In this document: positions 34,540 through 42,904 of the stretch, piece by piece
How positions within the stretch are numbered: position 1 is the stretch's first letter
How the letters are laid out: the number at the start of each line of letters is the position of its first letter
Assembly (NCBI GenBank): GCA_016719165.1
Contig: JADKAJ010000001.1
Span: 558,001 to 622,000, forward strand
Length of the DNA: 64,000 nt
Origin: Chitinophagaceae bacterium
Lineage (GTDB): Bacteria > Bacteroidota > Bacteroidia > Chitinophagales > Chitinophagaceae
Direction of reading: 5' to 3'
Made by a program: the position numbers and the translations under genes
Notes under the pieces: generated by a model
What the model saw: only the letters and a program-made list of their open reading frames with translations
Told to the model about the DNA's origin: nothing
Database searches by the model: none

Positions 34540-37329
34540 TTAAGCGGCCAGTACTTTATTGGTCAGTTCAATAATTTCATCAATTTCTTTTGTGTTAAAA
34601 ATTCCTCTGATGCCTTCGGGGTGAAGCATGGTAAAAGGAGATTCAATCAGGTTGCGTTTGCTTACATCACCTTTTTCCAACACAAAATTCTTGAGCAAGT
34701 CAAGAAATTGAAGTTGTCGGCTGGTGAGGTAACTGTGTTTTGCAATAAAATGATCAAATGCTTTGGTAACGGTTTCGGCAAAGGTCTCTAATTGTTCAAT
34801 GCCCAAAATGTGTTTGATGAATTGCACCAATGCCGCTTTGCGGTGGTTGTAAACCTTGCGAAGCAAATCAATGGTAATGTGCGGATGTTCGTTGTGCAAC
34901 TCTTCGGCTAATTGCTCCGCTTCATCCGTTGTAATTTCCTGACCTTGTTTCAGTTTTTGTAAAATCGGGCTGCTTGAAACCAATTCATTGATTTTCTTCT
35001 CAACCAGTTCACGGTATTTGGCTACACTCAACGCTTCGTGTTGCGGACCGAACTCTATAAATTCTTTTTCCGAAACAATGTCTTTCAGGTTGAATTTGGC
35101 AGGAGCCAAAGGAATAACCGCTTCACGGAATTTCATCAACGGGGCAAGTTTCTGAATCAATTCTTCAAACTTATCTTCATTGATGGTTGCCCAATAATGA
35201 TTGTTTTGGGCTTGTCGAATCAATTCCTGCTCTCTTGCCACAATATTGATGCTCAAAGGCAGTTCGCCAATTTCTTCAATGATGCTGTCTTTCAGCGTTT
35301 CAAATTTTTCTGTTTCTCCTGCCAGGTGTGCCAAAGAAACTTCTACAATGTCTTTTTCAAATCGCATGGCTTTGAAATCCACATCTGAAACTGTGCGGAG
35401 CAAAGGTTTTACAACGGCTTCCAGAAAATCCATTTTGTCAGCAGTCAGGTTGTTCCAGAAGTTTTCATCTTCCAGTCGTTGTAACTCATGTTTGGCTTCC
35501 ATGATTACAACTGAATTTTTTGGCAGTGCTTTAACCTGCTTTCTGATTTTCTGCACTTCTTTGTTTACAATGTCTGAATTGTTTTGTGTTCGGGCTTCTT
35601 CAATCTTTTCCAATCGCACACCAAACAAGCGAACAGGCAAAGGAATCTGGGGCTTTGGTTCTTTCCCTTTTGGATTGAGTTTGAAATATTCAAAATTGTC
35701 CCAACAATCAAGTATAAGGAAAATGTCTTTCTGTGTGCACCAGGGTTTTATTTTTTCAGGTTCGAGTAAACGGGTTCCTCTGCCTATCATCTGCCAAAAC
35801 TTGGTGTAACTGTAAACAGGTTTTGCAAAAACTAAATTCACCAATTCCCGAACATCAATACCTGTGTCGAGCATATCCACACTGATTGCAATTCGCGGCA
35901 TGTCGTTCTTTACAAACTGGTCGAGCAATCCGCCTTTGCCGTAAACCCGGGGGTCTTCGCTTACCAATACTTTGGCTAACTCACCTTTGTATTCGGGGTA
36001 AAGCGAATCGAATATTTCTTCTACCCGTCTTGCATGGGCTTTGCTTATGCAAAAGAAAATCGTTTTGCCCGGCAATACTCCGTTGGCATCTTTGATACTT
36101 TCTTCCATGAATTCACGGACAATCAAAGCATTTGTGCCTCTGTTGATTACTTTTCTTTCAATCTCTGTTCCTTCATAACTAATTTCTTCAATTTCTTTTC
36201 CCTCCAACATGAGTTTCTGTTGGTCTTCCAGTGAAATTGTCCGTTTGTTTATTCCTTCATCCTGAAATTTTGTTTTGATTTTCATTACCTGAAAATTGCT
36301 CAGGAATGGCGGAATGTGATTTACTGCCTCGACATACGAATAGGCAAAAGTTGGAATGCCATCTTCACATTCAAATAAATTAAAAGTGTTATGATCTATT
36401 ACATCGGTTGGCGTGGCTGTCAAGCCAAGTGTAATAGTATTGAAGTAATCAAGAATTTCCTGGTAAGTGTTGTAAATGCTTCTGTGGCTTTCGTCAACCA
36501 CAACCAGGTCAAAGAAATGCGGACTTAATGATTTTTCTTCGTTGCGAATTACGTTCAACATTGTCGGGTAAGTTGAAACATAAATCCGCCTGTCGGTAGC
36601 AATTTCTTTTTCACCTTGTTTTGGCCATCGTGGTTCGTTGGGTAAATGCTCCTTGAATGCTTCCAATGTTTGGTCACGCAATGCAATTCTGTCAACCAAG
36701 AATAAAACTCTTTCTGCCCAACCAGCTCTCATTAATGCGTCCACTAAGGCAATGCAAGTTCTTGTCTTGCCCGTGCCTGTTGCCATTACTAATAAGAATT
36801 TGCGTTTCCGTTTTTCAACGGCTTCCATGACAGCACGAATGGAAGCAATCTGATAATTGCGTCCTGCAATTTTGGTATTAATGAGTTCACCAGCTAATTG
36901 CTTTCTTGCTTTGCGAATGTAGGCGTAGCGTTCAAGGTCGTCACGGGTTGGAAAGCCATATACTTTCTTTGGCGGATAATTGTCTAAGTCCCAAAAGAAA
37001 ATGTCGTGTCCATTGGTATAAAAACAGAAAGGCAGGTCAACGCCTTGTGTTTGTTTAATGTTATAGCAATATTGTTTGGCTTGTTCCCGTCCGAGTGCAG
37101 CGTCCACCGAAGTCTTTTTCGCTTCCACAACGGCAAGCGGTTTGCCGTCTTTGCCTATTAACACATAGTCGCTATATTGATGTCCAGCGTATGGTGTTGC
37201 AGGTTCCTCAACAACTGTCAAGTGAATATCAAATTCCTCAACAACCTGAGTTCGGTCAGTCGCATTCCAGCCCGCTTGCTTTAAGCGGTTGTCAATGATT
37301 TCTTTCCGTGTCAGTTTTTCGTTTTTCAC
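34540..37329 (-). CDS. hsdR: Type I restriction endonuclease HsdR
   Basis: The 929-residue motor and nuclease subunit has an N-terminal nuclease core (SDYVLIG, then VVEAKK with Glu69 and Lys71). Helicase motifs follow: ATGTGKT (residues 183-189), VVDESHRS, GLTATP, IFFCISKAHARR, ISVDMLDTGIDV and QMIGRGTR. A C-terminal helical domain binds the methyltransferase. It cuts DNA after ATP-driven translocation when the site is unmethylated. The start is a GTG at 37329; no better in-frame ATG is seen upstream. As first gene of the operon it precedes Bro-N by 70 bp. Confidence 0.94.
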   Translation of the reverse strand: MKNEKLTRKEIIDNRLKQAGWNATDRTQVVEEFDIHLTVVEEPATPYAGHQYSDYVLIGKDGKPLAVVEAKKTSVDAALGREQAKQYCYNIKQTQGVDLPFCFYTNGHDIFFWDLDNYPPKKVYGFPTRDDLERYAYIRKARKQLAGELINTKIAGRNYQIASIRAVMEAVEKRKRKFLLVMATGTGKTRTCIALVDALMRAGWAERVLFLVDRIALRDQTLEAFKEHLPNEPRWPKQGEKEIATDRRIYVSTYPTMLNVIRNEEKSLSPHFFDLVVVDESHRSIYNTYQEILDYFNTITLGLTATPTDVIDHNTFNLFECEDGIPTFAYSYVEAVNHIPPFLSNFQVMKIKTKFQDEGINKRTISLEDQQKLMLEGKEIEEISYEGTEIERKVINRGTNALIVREFMEESIKDANGVLPGKTIFFCISKAHARRVEEIFDSLYPEYKGELAKVLVSEDPRVYGKGGLLDQFVKNDMPRIAISVDMLDTGIDVRELVNLVFAKPVYSYTKFWQMIGRGTRLLEPEKIKPWCTQKDIFLILDCWDNFEYFKLNPKGKEPKPQIPLPVRLFGVRLEKIEEARTQNNSDIVNKEVQKIRKQVKALPKNSVVIMEAKHELQRLEDENFWNNLTADKMDFLEAVVKPLLRTVSDVDFKAMRFEKDIVEVSLAHLAGETEKFETLKDSIIEEIGELPLSINIVAREQELIRQAQNNHYWATINEDKFEELIQKLAPLMKFREAVIPLAPAKFNLKDIVSEKEFIEFGPQHEALSVAKYRELVEKKINELVSSSPILQKLKQGQEITTDEAEQLAEELHNEHPHITIDLLRKVYNHRKAALVQFIKHILGIEQLETFAETVTKAFDHFIAKHSYLTSRQLQFLDLLKNFVLEKGDVSKRNLIESPFTMLHPEGIRGIFNTKEIDEIIELTNKVLAA

Positions 37330-37701
37330 TTTTTACAGCCCATAATTTATTAGTGAGGTAAAATACGCAAAAATTCCTGTTTTAATATCTATAGTCTATG
37401 TCTGTACGTTGGAAAAAAAAGTTCCTCCAGATTTATCAGGTATTACCAGGGAAGATTTTCTATGATAGAAAAAAACCAGGCAGTGTTAAGTTGTACGATA
37501 AGTAAAAATAAAAAATAGAAGGATCAGCAATAGATACCGGCTTACTCGTTAGTTTGTTTCAATGGACGCTGTAAGAATACAGTAACGAAAAATTACCTTT
37601 TTTAAGTTTTGTTTGTTGCCTAGCCAATGATACTTACGGAAACAATTGTATTGTAGAAGCTTCTACAGTTTTTTATAATTTCCAACAATTATCAATAGAA
37701 T
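37330..37701. other. Non-coding spacer upstream of hsdR
   Basis: This 372-bp AT-rich stretch holds no convincing gene. A 16-bp perfect palindrome TGTAGAAGCTTCTACA (37652-37667), followed on the plus strand by GTTTTTT, lies near the end of the 3-hydroxyacyl-CoA dehydrogenase gene. The hsdR promoter must lie at the left end, but I see no clear -7 box. Confidence 0.6.
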
Positions 37702-38598
37702 TTATTTAAACCTTTCACTCACTACCAGCTCCTTACTTCCCGCTGCATACACATAAAATCCTTCTCCGGTTTTTATACCCAGTTTACCTTCTTTTACCAG
37801 GTCAACCAACAAGGGGCAGGGGGTGTATTTAGAATTGCCGAAGCCATCGTACAATACCTGCATAATAGAGAGACAAACATCCAGCCCGATCAGGTCGGCC
37901 AGTTGCAGGGGGCCCATGGGGTGGGCCATACCCAGTTTCATTATGGTATCAATCTCTGTAACCCCGGCCACGCCTTCGTGCAGGCTGTAAATGGCTTCAT
38001 TGATCATCGGCATTAAGATTCGGTTGGCAATAAAGCCGGGAAAATCATTCACCACACAGGGCACTTTGCCCAGTGTTTTGCTGAGCTCCACAATCGTATC
38101 CGTAGTTTCTTTTTTATTCGCCGGGTTGGTAATGATCTCCACCAGCTTCATCACCGGCACGGGGTTCATAAAGTGCATGCCGATCACCAGTTCCGGCCGG
38201 TGGGTAATAGCGGCTATTTTAGTAATAGAAATAGAAGAGGTATTGGTAGCGAGAATACAACCGGCCGGCGCCGCCGCATCTGCCTGCTGAAATATTTTCA
38301 GTTTCAGGTCCACATTCTCCGTAGCCGCTTCCACCACCAGTTCTGCATGCTTCACGCCGTCTGCTATCGAAGTATTGGTAGTGATATTGCCCAGTGTTTG
38401 TTCCTTCAGTTCCGGGCGGATAATTTCTTTGGCCACCATGCGATCCAGGTTTTTGCCAATGGTAGCAACGGCTTTGTCTAATTGTTCCTGTGATATATCG
38501 ATGAGGGTTACCTTAAAGCCCCGCTGTGCAAATACATGTGCGATACCGTTACCCATGGTGCCGGCGCCGATGACAGAGATGCCCCCACTGATAGTCAT
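37702..38598 (-). CDS. hbd: 3-hydroxybutyryl-CoA dehydrogenase
   Basis: The 298-residue NAD-dependent enzyme oxidises 3-hydroxybutyryl-CoA to acetoacetyl-CoA or runs in reverse. Motifs are GAGTMGNGIAHVFAQRG (NAD site), catalytic His in HFMNPVPVMKLVE, NDFPGFIANRIL and MAHPMGPLQLADLIGLD. I start at the ATG at 38598; the upstream extension to 38757 runs through repeat-rich spacer. It is monocistronic here. It could complete crotonyl-CoA breakdown after the glutaryl-CoA dehydrogenase at 52401, but no crotonase is seen in the window. Confidence 0.92.
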   Translation of the reverse strand: MTISGGISVIGAGTMGNGIAHVFAQRGFKVTLIDISQEQLDKAVATIGKNLDRMVAKEIIRPELKEQTLGNITTNTSIADGVKHAELVVEAATENVDLKLKIFQQADAAAPAGCILATNTSSISITKIAAITHRPELVIGMHFMNPVPVMKLVEIITNPANKKETTDTIVELSKTLGKVPCVVNDFPGFIANRILMPMINEAIYSLHEGVAGVTEIDTIMKLGMAHPMGPLQLADLIGLDVCLSIMQVLYDGFGNSKYTPCPLLVDLVKEGKLGIKTGEGFYVYAAGSKELVVSERFK

Positions 38599-38619
38599 GA
38601 TTGTTTGATTTTTCCTTTG

Positions 38620-38858
38620 CCCCTGAAGGGGAGTTTTGAAAGCCTCCTTCCGGGCAAGAGTGATTGAATTAGTTAGGCAGCAAAAATAGGGATAAGGATT
38701 CATCCTTGCAGAATAGATAGGGTTGTGGCGGGCATTCGAAAAGACCAGGTATAACAAGCAGGTTATAAAAACTAAAGCCAGCTTACAATTAGAAAATAGA
38801 TGCTTTAAAACTTTTTGATAATCGTAATGAATCTCAGCTCTAAGTTCCCCTTTAGGGG
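38620..38858. repeat. Spacer with CCCC/GGGG hairpin repeats
   Basis: CCCCTGAAGGGG at 38620-38631 and CCCCTTTAGGGG at 38847-38858 are hairpin-forming units related to the one inside ribD. The second lies just beyond the stop of the gene at 38869. Nothing coding is seen between. Confidence 0.5.
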
Positions 38859-38868
38859 GACAGGGGGC

Positions 38869-39510
38869 TTAATTTTTATTCTTAAAGTCTCCCCGTTTCC
38901 AGGCCTGTATAAATTCGGCCCAGGCAGCAGGATTGAAGATATTCTGCGGAGGGGCCTGGCCCTGGTAGGTGGCCTTGTTGGCAATACGGTTCATTTGTAT
39001 ACGGGTGGCTTCACCACCATCACCGGGAGTGGTACGCATTAATATTTTTCGTTTGGCGGCGCTGGTGTTTTTGCGGGCAATCTCATACTCATCATCCGGA
39101 ACTTTCACATTCACAAAATCACGGGCAAACTGTTCCGGCGTGGGCCGTGGTTTTAAGATAGTGGCCGGCAGGTAAATAGTATCTGCTACCATCAACTGCA
39201 CTACGCTGTATTGATTGCCTTCGAGATTTTTGGGGATCCTGACCAGTTTGGTTTTATACGAGACGTGGGTAAATTCCACTTCATCCCCTTTTAATACCAC
39301 GATTGAAAAAACACCCTGGTTATTGGAGATGGTTCCCCTGTTTTGTCCTTTTACCATGATGCTGACTGCAGGAATGCCCACGAGGCTGTCTGCTGTCATG
39401 ATCACACCGAATAATTGAACGACTGAATCACGGGAGGTTTCAAACTGGGCTTTGACAGTTTGGGGCAGGATCAGGAACAGTAAACCAGTAAAAAGTATAA
39501 TTTTCTTCAC
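38869..39510 (-). CDS. Secreted carboxypeptidase-regulatory-like domain protein
   Basis: I start at the GTG at 39510, which begins a signal peptide (VKKIILFTGLLFLILPQTVKAQ) and avoids overlap with the divergent mrp gene; the ORF continues upstream to 39645. The 213-residue product has a CarboxypepD_reg-like beta-sandwich (LFGVIMTADSLVGIPAVSIMVKG, then NNQGVFSIVVLKGDEVEFTHVSYK), as found at the N-termini of TonB-dependent receptors. A charged helical tail ending NIFNPAAWAEFIQAWKRGDF follows. There is no barrel domain, so this is a stand-alone exported protein. Confidence 0.82.
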   Translation of the reverse strand: MKKIILFTGLLFLILPQTVKAQFETSRDSVVQLFGVIMTADSLVGIPAVSIMVKGQNRGTISNNQGVFSIVVLKGDEVEFTHVSYKTKLVRIPKNLEGNQYSVVQLMVADTIYLPATILKPRPTPEQFARDFVNVKVPDDEYEIARKNTSAAKRKILMRTTPGDGGEATRIQMNRIANKATYQGQAPPQNIFNPAAWAEFIQAWKRGDFKNKN

Positions 39511-39568
39511 TGCGTCAAAAATAAAGACAAGTTGCTGATTTCGTAAAACAAATTGCTGGGTACAATGG

Positions 39569-39576
39569 TTAACTTT
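39569..39576 (+). promoter_or_regulatory. -7 box of mrp (TAACTTTG)
   Basis: Exact TAnnTTTG match with a TTG 17 bp upstream (39552), 35 bp before the mrp ATG. Confidence 0.6.
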
Positions 39577-39610
39577 GCCGTTCTTATTGATTTTAACAAA
39601 TACTTGGAAA

Positions 39611-40702
39611 ATGACTAAAGAAAAAGTACTGGAAGCATTGAGCAATGTGCAGGAGCCTGACCTGGGTAAAGACCTGGTGACATTGAATATGGTAAAGGAT
39701 ATCGAGATCGAAGGAAACTACGTCACCTTTACCGTGGTGCTCACAACACCTGCCTGCCCGATGAAGGATATGATAAAAAATGCATGTGTGAATGCGATTA
39801 AACTGTTGGTGAATAAAGAAGCCACCGTAAATGTGAAGTTCACTTCCAACACTACTACCAAACGTACCGATGCAGGAGCAATATTACCCAAAGTAAAAAA
39901 TATTATCGCCGTAGTAAGTGGAAAAGGTGGTGTGGGTAAATCAACCGTGGCAGCCAACCTTGCTTTGGCATTATCAGAAGGCGGAGCCAAGGTAGGATTG
40001 ATGGATGCTGATATTTACGGACCCAGTGTGCCCATCATGTTTGGTGTTCGGGGAGAACGGCCGATCATGATGGATGTTGAAGGCAAGGGCATGATCATTC
40101 CGCTGGAGAAATTTGGTATCAAGCTGATGAGTATCGGGTTACTGGTGGATGAAAAAAATGCTGTTGTATGGAGAGGCCCGATGGCGAGCAGTGCGATCAA
40201 ACAATTTGTTACCGATGTGTATTGGGATGAACTGGATTACCTGGTGGTGGATATGCCCCCGGGAACAGGTGATATACATCTGACATTGATGCAAACGGTT
40301 CCGGTTACAGGTGCTGTGATCGTTACCACCCCGCAGGATGTGGCGCTGGCCGATGCAAAAAAAGGGATTGCGATGTTCGGACAGGCACAAATGAATGTGC
40401 CGATCATCGGGCTGGTGGAGAACATGAGTTATTTTGTTCCGGCTGAACTGCCCGATAATAAATATTACATTTTTGGAAAGGAAGGAGGAAAGAGACTGGC
40501 GGATGAATATGATATTCCTTTCCTCGGCCAGATACCATTGGTGCAAAGCATCCGGGAAGGCGGTGACCAGGGTGTGCCCATCATGATGAGTGATGATATG
40601 GTGACCCGCAAAGCATTTGAAGACTTCGCTGCTTTTGTGGTAAGAAGTATTTCCATGCGGAATGCGAATATCAGTGCGGAGAAGATTGCGGAGACGGTGT
40701 AA
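39611..40702 (+). CDS. mrp: Mrp/NBP35-family Fe-S carrier ATPase
   Basis: The 363-residue P-loop ATPase has an N-terminal MIP18/DUF59 domain (about 1-85, VLEALSNVQEPDLGKDL) and a deviant Walker A (VSGKGGVGKSTVAANLALAL, about 103-122). DADIYGPSVP, DMPPGTGD and a late NMSYF region complete the core. The family carries and transfers iron-sulfur clusters in the cytosol. I start at the ATG at 39611 (MTKEKVLEAL); an upstream TTG is unlikely. The usual CxxC motif is not obvious after NMSYF (FVPAELPDNKYYIFG), as in many Bacteroidota members. Confidence 0.92.
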   Translation: MTKEKVLEALSNVQEPDLGKDLVTLNMVKDIEIEGNYVTFTVVLTTPACPMKDMIKNACVNAIKLLVNKEATVNVKFTSNTTTKRTDAGAILPKVKNIIAVVSGKGGVGKSTVAANLALALSEGGAKVGLMDADIYGPSVPIMFGVRGERPIMMDVEGKGMIIPLEKFGIKLMSIGLLVDEKNAVVWRGPMASSAIKQFVTDVYWDELDYLVVDMPPGTGDIHLTLMQTVPVTGAVIVTTPQDVALADAKKGIAMFGQAQMNVPIIGLVENMSYFVPAELPDNKYYIFGKEGGKRLADEYDIPFLGQIPLVQSIREGGDQGVPIMMSDDMVTRKAFEDFAAFVVRSISMRNANISAEKIAETV

Positions 40703-40704
40703 GT

Positions 40705-41226
40705 GTTCGAAGTTTGAAGTTTGAGGTTTGATGTTTGAGGTTTGATGTTCGAAGTTTGAGGTTTGAGGTTTGAAGTTGTTTCTTCCCTGAAATTCTTTAC
40801 TATGGCTACGATCACAAAGTTTGAAGATTTGGAAATCTGGAAGCTGGCGAGGGAACAGGCAAAAGAGATTTATAAATTAACTAAGGAAGGAAGTTTTGCA
40901 AAAGATTTTGATCTTAAGAATCAAATTAATGCTGCTGCGGGTTCTGCAATGGATAATATTGCGGAAGGTTTCGAGAGATTTTCCAATAAAGAATTTTCTC
41001 AGTTTCTTATTATTTCAAAGGGTTCGAATGGTGAAGTAAGGTCTCAATTATACAGGGCATTTGACAGAGGACATATTACTGAGGAAGTTTTAAAGATGAG
41101 ATTGGACTTTTCGGTAATGCTTGGTAATAAAGTCAAATCCTTTTTGGATTACCTGCAATCTTCAAAATATAAAAGCAAACCACGGAAGAAGGATTAACAT
41201 CCAACATCCAATTTCCAACATCAAAC
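40705..41226 (+). mobile_element. IVS-like element 2: heptamer arms around a four-helix-bundle gene
   Basis: Ten GTTYGAN heptamers (40705-40774) start 2 bp after the mrp stop. Four units in the opposite sense (ATCCAAC, ATCCAAT, TTCCAAC, ATCAAAC; 41199-41226) end 6 bp before the paiB start. Between them is one gene. The outward geometry equals that of elements 1, 3 and 4. Mobility is inferred; no transposase is present. Confidence 0.5.
40802..41197 (+). CDS. Four-helix-bundle protein of the 23S rRNA intervening-sequence family, copy 1
   Basis: The 131-residue protein (start MATITKFEDLEIWKLA) matches the bIVP/four-helix-bundle family: FEDLEIWKLAREQAKEIY opening, a second helix with Leu/Ile heptads, AAGSAMDNIAEGFERFSNKEFSQFL signature (two helices), and SQLYRAFDRGHIT. 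In Leptospira and Coxiella, relatives are encoded by insertions in 23S rRNA genes. Here it stands free between mrp and paiB, flanked by inverted heptamer arrays. The biochemical role is unknown. I start at the ATG at 40802; the 13-codon upstream extension lies in the repeats. Confidence 0.9.
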   Translation: MATITKFEDLEIWKLAREQAKEIYKLTKEGSFAKDFDLKNQINAAAGSAMDNIAEGFERFSNKEFSQFLIISKGSNGEVRSQLYRAFDRGHITEEVLKMRLDFSVMLGNKVKSFLDYLQSSKYKSKPRKKD

Positions 41227-41232
41227 TATCTC

Positions 41233-41874
41233 ATGTACAATTTACCGCATTTCAAAGAAAAAAATCATCAAGAGGTCATTCAGTTCATGAAGGACCATCC
41301 TTTTATTTTTTTAACCGGTGTGGACAGTGAGAATAAACCGGTTGCGACACAGGTGCCTGTGTTCATTGATGAAAGAGACGGCAAGCTCTATTTGTCGGGC
41401 CACATGATGCGGAATACGGATCATCATAAAGCATTTGAAATTAATCCTGCTATATTGGCTGTTTTCAACGGGCCGCATGTATATGTCAGCGCCACCTGGT
41501 ATGATAATCCGCACCAGGCCAGTACCTGGAATTACATGAGTGTGCATGCAAAAGGACAGATCAGTTTTGGAGGCAGGGAAGAACTGGTCACAGCGCTGAA
41601 GCGTCTTACCCTGCATTACGAAAATAATAATACTGCTTCTACAACTGTTTTTGACAATTTGCCCGATGAATACCGGGAGCCGTTAATGAAAGCCATTGTG
41701 CCTTTTGAAATAGAAGTAACTGCTGCTGATAATGTTTTTAAACTGAGCCAGAACCGGGATGAAAAAAGTTACGATAATATCATAGCACAGTTAGAAAAAC
41801 AGGATGAAGCCGCAAAGTATATTGCCGGCCAGATGCGGGCAAGAAGATCACAATTATTTAAAGACAAACCGTGA
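41233..41874 (+). CDS. paiB: PaiB-type FMN-binding protein
   Basis: The 213-residue protein belongs to the PaiB/FMN-binding split-barrel family. It opens MYNLPHFKEKNHQEVIQFM, followed by LTGVDSENKPVATQVPVFID, GHMMRNTDHHKAF, VFNGPHVYVSATWY and TWNYMSVHAKG, all typical. B. subtilis PaiB is described as a transcriptional regulator of sporulation and protease genes, but most members are likely flavin or heme-related enzymes. Its stop overlaps a GTG 36 bp before the next gene. Length is normal. Confidence 0.9.
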   Translation: MYNLPHFKEKNHQEVIQFMKDHPFIFLTGVDSENKPVATQVPVFIDERDGKLYLSGHMMRNTDHHKAFEINPAILAVFNGPHVYVSATWYDNPHQASTWNYMSVHAKGQISFGGREELVTALKRLTLHYENNNTASTTVFDNLPDEYREPLMKAIVPFEIEVTAADNVFKLSQNRDEKSYDNIIAQLEKQDEAAKYIAGQMRARRSQLFKDKP

Positions 41875-41906
41875 AAAGAAGCCCTTCCTATCGTTATCAT
41901 TGGATC

Positions 41907-42821
41907 ATGAACAGAAACAGAATCTTTAAATACACGTTACTGGTGATTTGTTTTTTTGCTGCCTGCCAGGTTAGTAAGAAATCCCTGGATTCAAGGACAG
42001 CTATGCAAACTGAATTTGATAAACAAGGTCACCGTGGATGCCGCGGACTTTTTCCTGAGAATACAGTGCCTGCCATGCTGTATGCATTGGGCATGGGTGT
42101 CACCACACTGGAAATGGATGTAGTGATCACCAAAGACAAAAAAGTAATATTATCGCATGAGCCTTTCTTTAATCATGAGATCAGTACCAAACCCGATGGG
42201 AAATATGTAACCGAAGCGGAGGAGAAAAGCCTGAATATTTACCAGCTGACTTATGAGGAAGTGCTGAAATATGATGTGGGACTGAAACCGCATCCCCGGT
42301 TTCCCGGGCAGGAAAAAATAAAAGCGGTGAAGCCCTTGCTGGGTGATGTGATTGACAGTGTAAGAAAAGATATGATGACCCGGAGAAGGCCATTTCCGTA
42401 TTATAATATTGAAACAAAAACACAGCCGGCTACTGATAACAGTTATCATCCGGCACCGGAAGAGTTTGTGGAGCTGCTGATGGCAGTGATCAAAGAAAAG
42501 GAGATCGAAGATCATGTGATCATTCAATCTTTTGATTTCCGCACCCTGCAATACCTGCATCAGAAATACCCGGACATTAAGACAGCCATGCTGATAGAAG
42601 ATTACGATAAACGTACACTGGAGGAGCAGTTGCAGGCATTAGGATTCACCCCAACCATTTACAGCCCGGCTTATCAACTGGTGAATGAAGCCCTGTTAAA
42701 CAAATGTCACACCCGGAATATCAAAGTCATTCCGTGGACGATTAATACCAAAGAAGAGATTGAAAAGTATAAGGCAATGGGAGTGGACGGAATTATTAGC
42801 GATTATCCTGATCTGTTTTAA
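41907..42821 (+). CDS. Glycerophosphodiester phosphodiesterase lipoprotein
   Basis: The 304-residue protein begins with a lipoprotein signal (LLVICFFAAC, Cys21), so it should be membrane anchored. GDPD motifs are present: GHRGCRGLFPENT (catalytic His and Arg), LEMDVVITKDKKVILSHEP (metal ligands and second His), and a late WTINTKEEIEKYKAMGVDGIISDYPDLF block in two strands. It hydrolyses glycerophosphodiesters to glycerol-3-phosphate and an alcohol. An in-frame GTG at 41871 overlaps the paiB stop and would add 12 residues; I prefer the ATG at 41907 because the lipobox is then normally placed. Confidence 0.88.
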   Translation: MNRNRIFKYTLLVICFFAACQVSKKSLDSRTAMQTEFDKQGHRGCRGLFPENTVPAMLYALGMGVTTLEMDVVITKDKKVILSHEPFFNHEISTKPDGKYVTEAEEKSLNIYQLTYEEVLKYDVGLKPHPRFPGQEKIKAVKPLLGDVIDSVRKDMMTRRRPFPYYNIETKTQPATDNSYHPAPEEFVELLMAVIKEKEIEDHVIIQSFDFRTLQYLHQKYPDIKTAMLIEDYDKRTLEEQLQALGFTPTIYSPAYQLVNEALLNKCHTRNIKVIPWTINTKEEIEKYKAMGVDGIISDYPDLF

Positions 42822-42826
42822 GATAA

Positions 42827-42904
42827 GTTGATAAGCATATAGGGCGACGGGTTAACAGGAGGAGTCTTCGGTCTGCAAACTTATCAACCGGTCAACTTGT
42901 TAAC
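42827..42904. repeat. Empty 8-bp-period inverted arrays
   Basis: Octamers GTTGATAA, GCATATAG, GGCGACGG, GTTAACAG (42827-42858) face CTGCAAAC, TTATCAAC, CGGTCAAC, TTGTTAAC (42873-42904), whose complement reads GTTAACAA, GTTGACCG, GTTGATAA. They fill the gap between two convergent stop codons exactly. Confidence 0.75.

Noticed and set aside
30422..37329. Prophage or integrative island carrying the type I system
   Set aside because: No integrase, tRNA, direct-repeat ends or phage structural genes flank it. The Bro-N protein alone is common beside type I systems.
37652..37667. Terminator or operator for hsdR
   Set aside because: The palindrome is followed by T's only on the plus strand, where no gene ends; its role is unclear, so it is noted only in the spacer entry.
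39511..39645. N-terminal extension of the carboxypeptidase-regulatory-like protein
   Set aside because: It would overlap the divergent mrp promoter and place a signal peptide 45 residues inside the protein.
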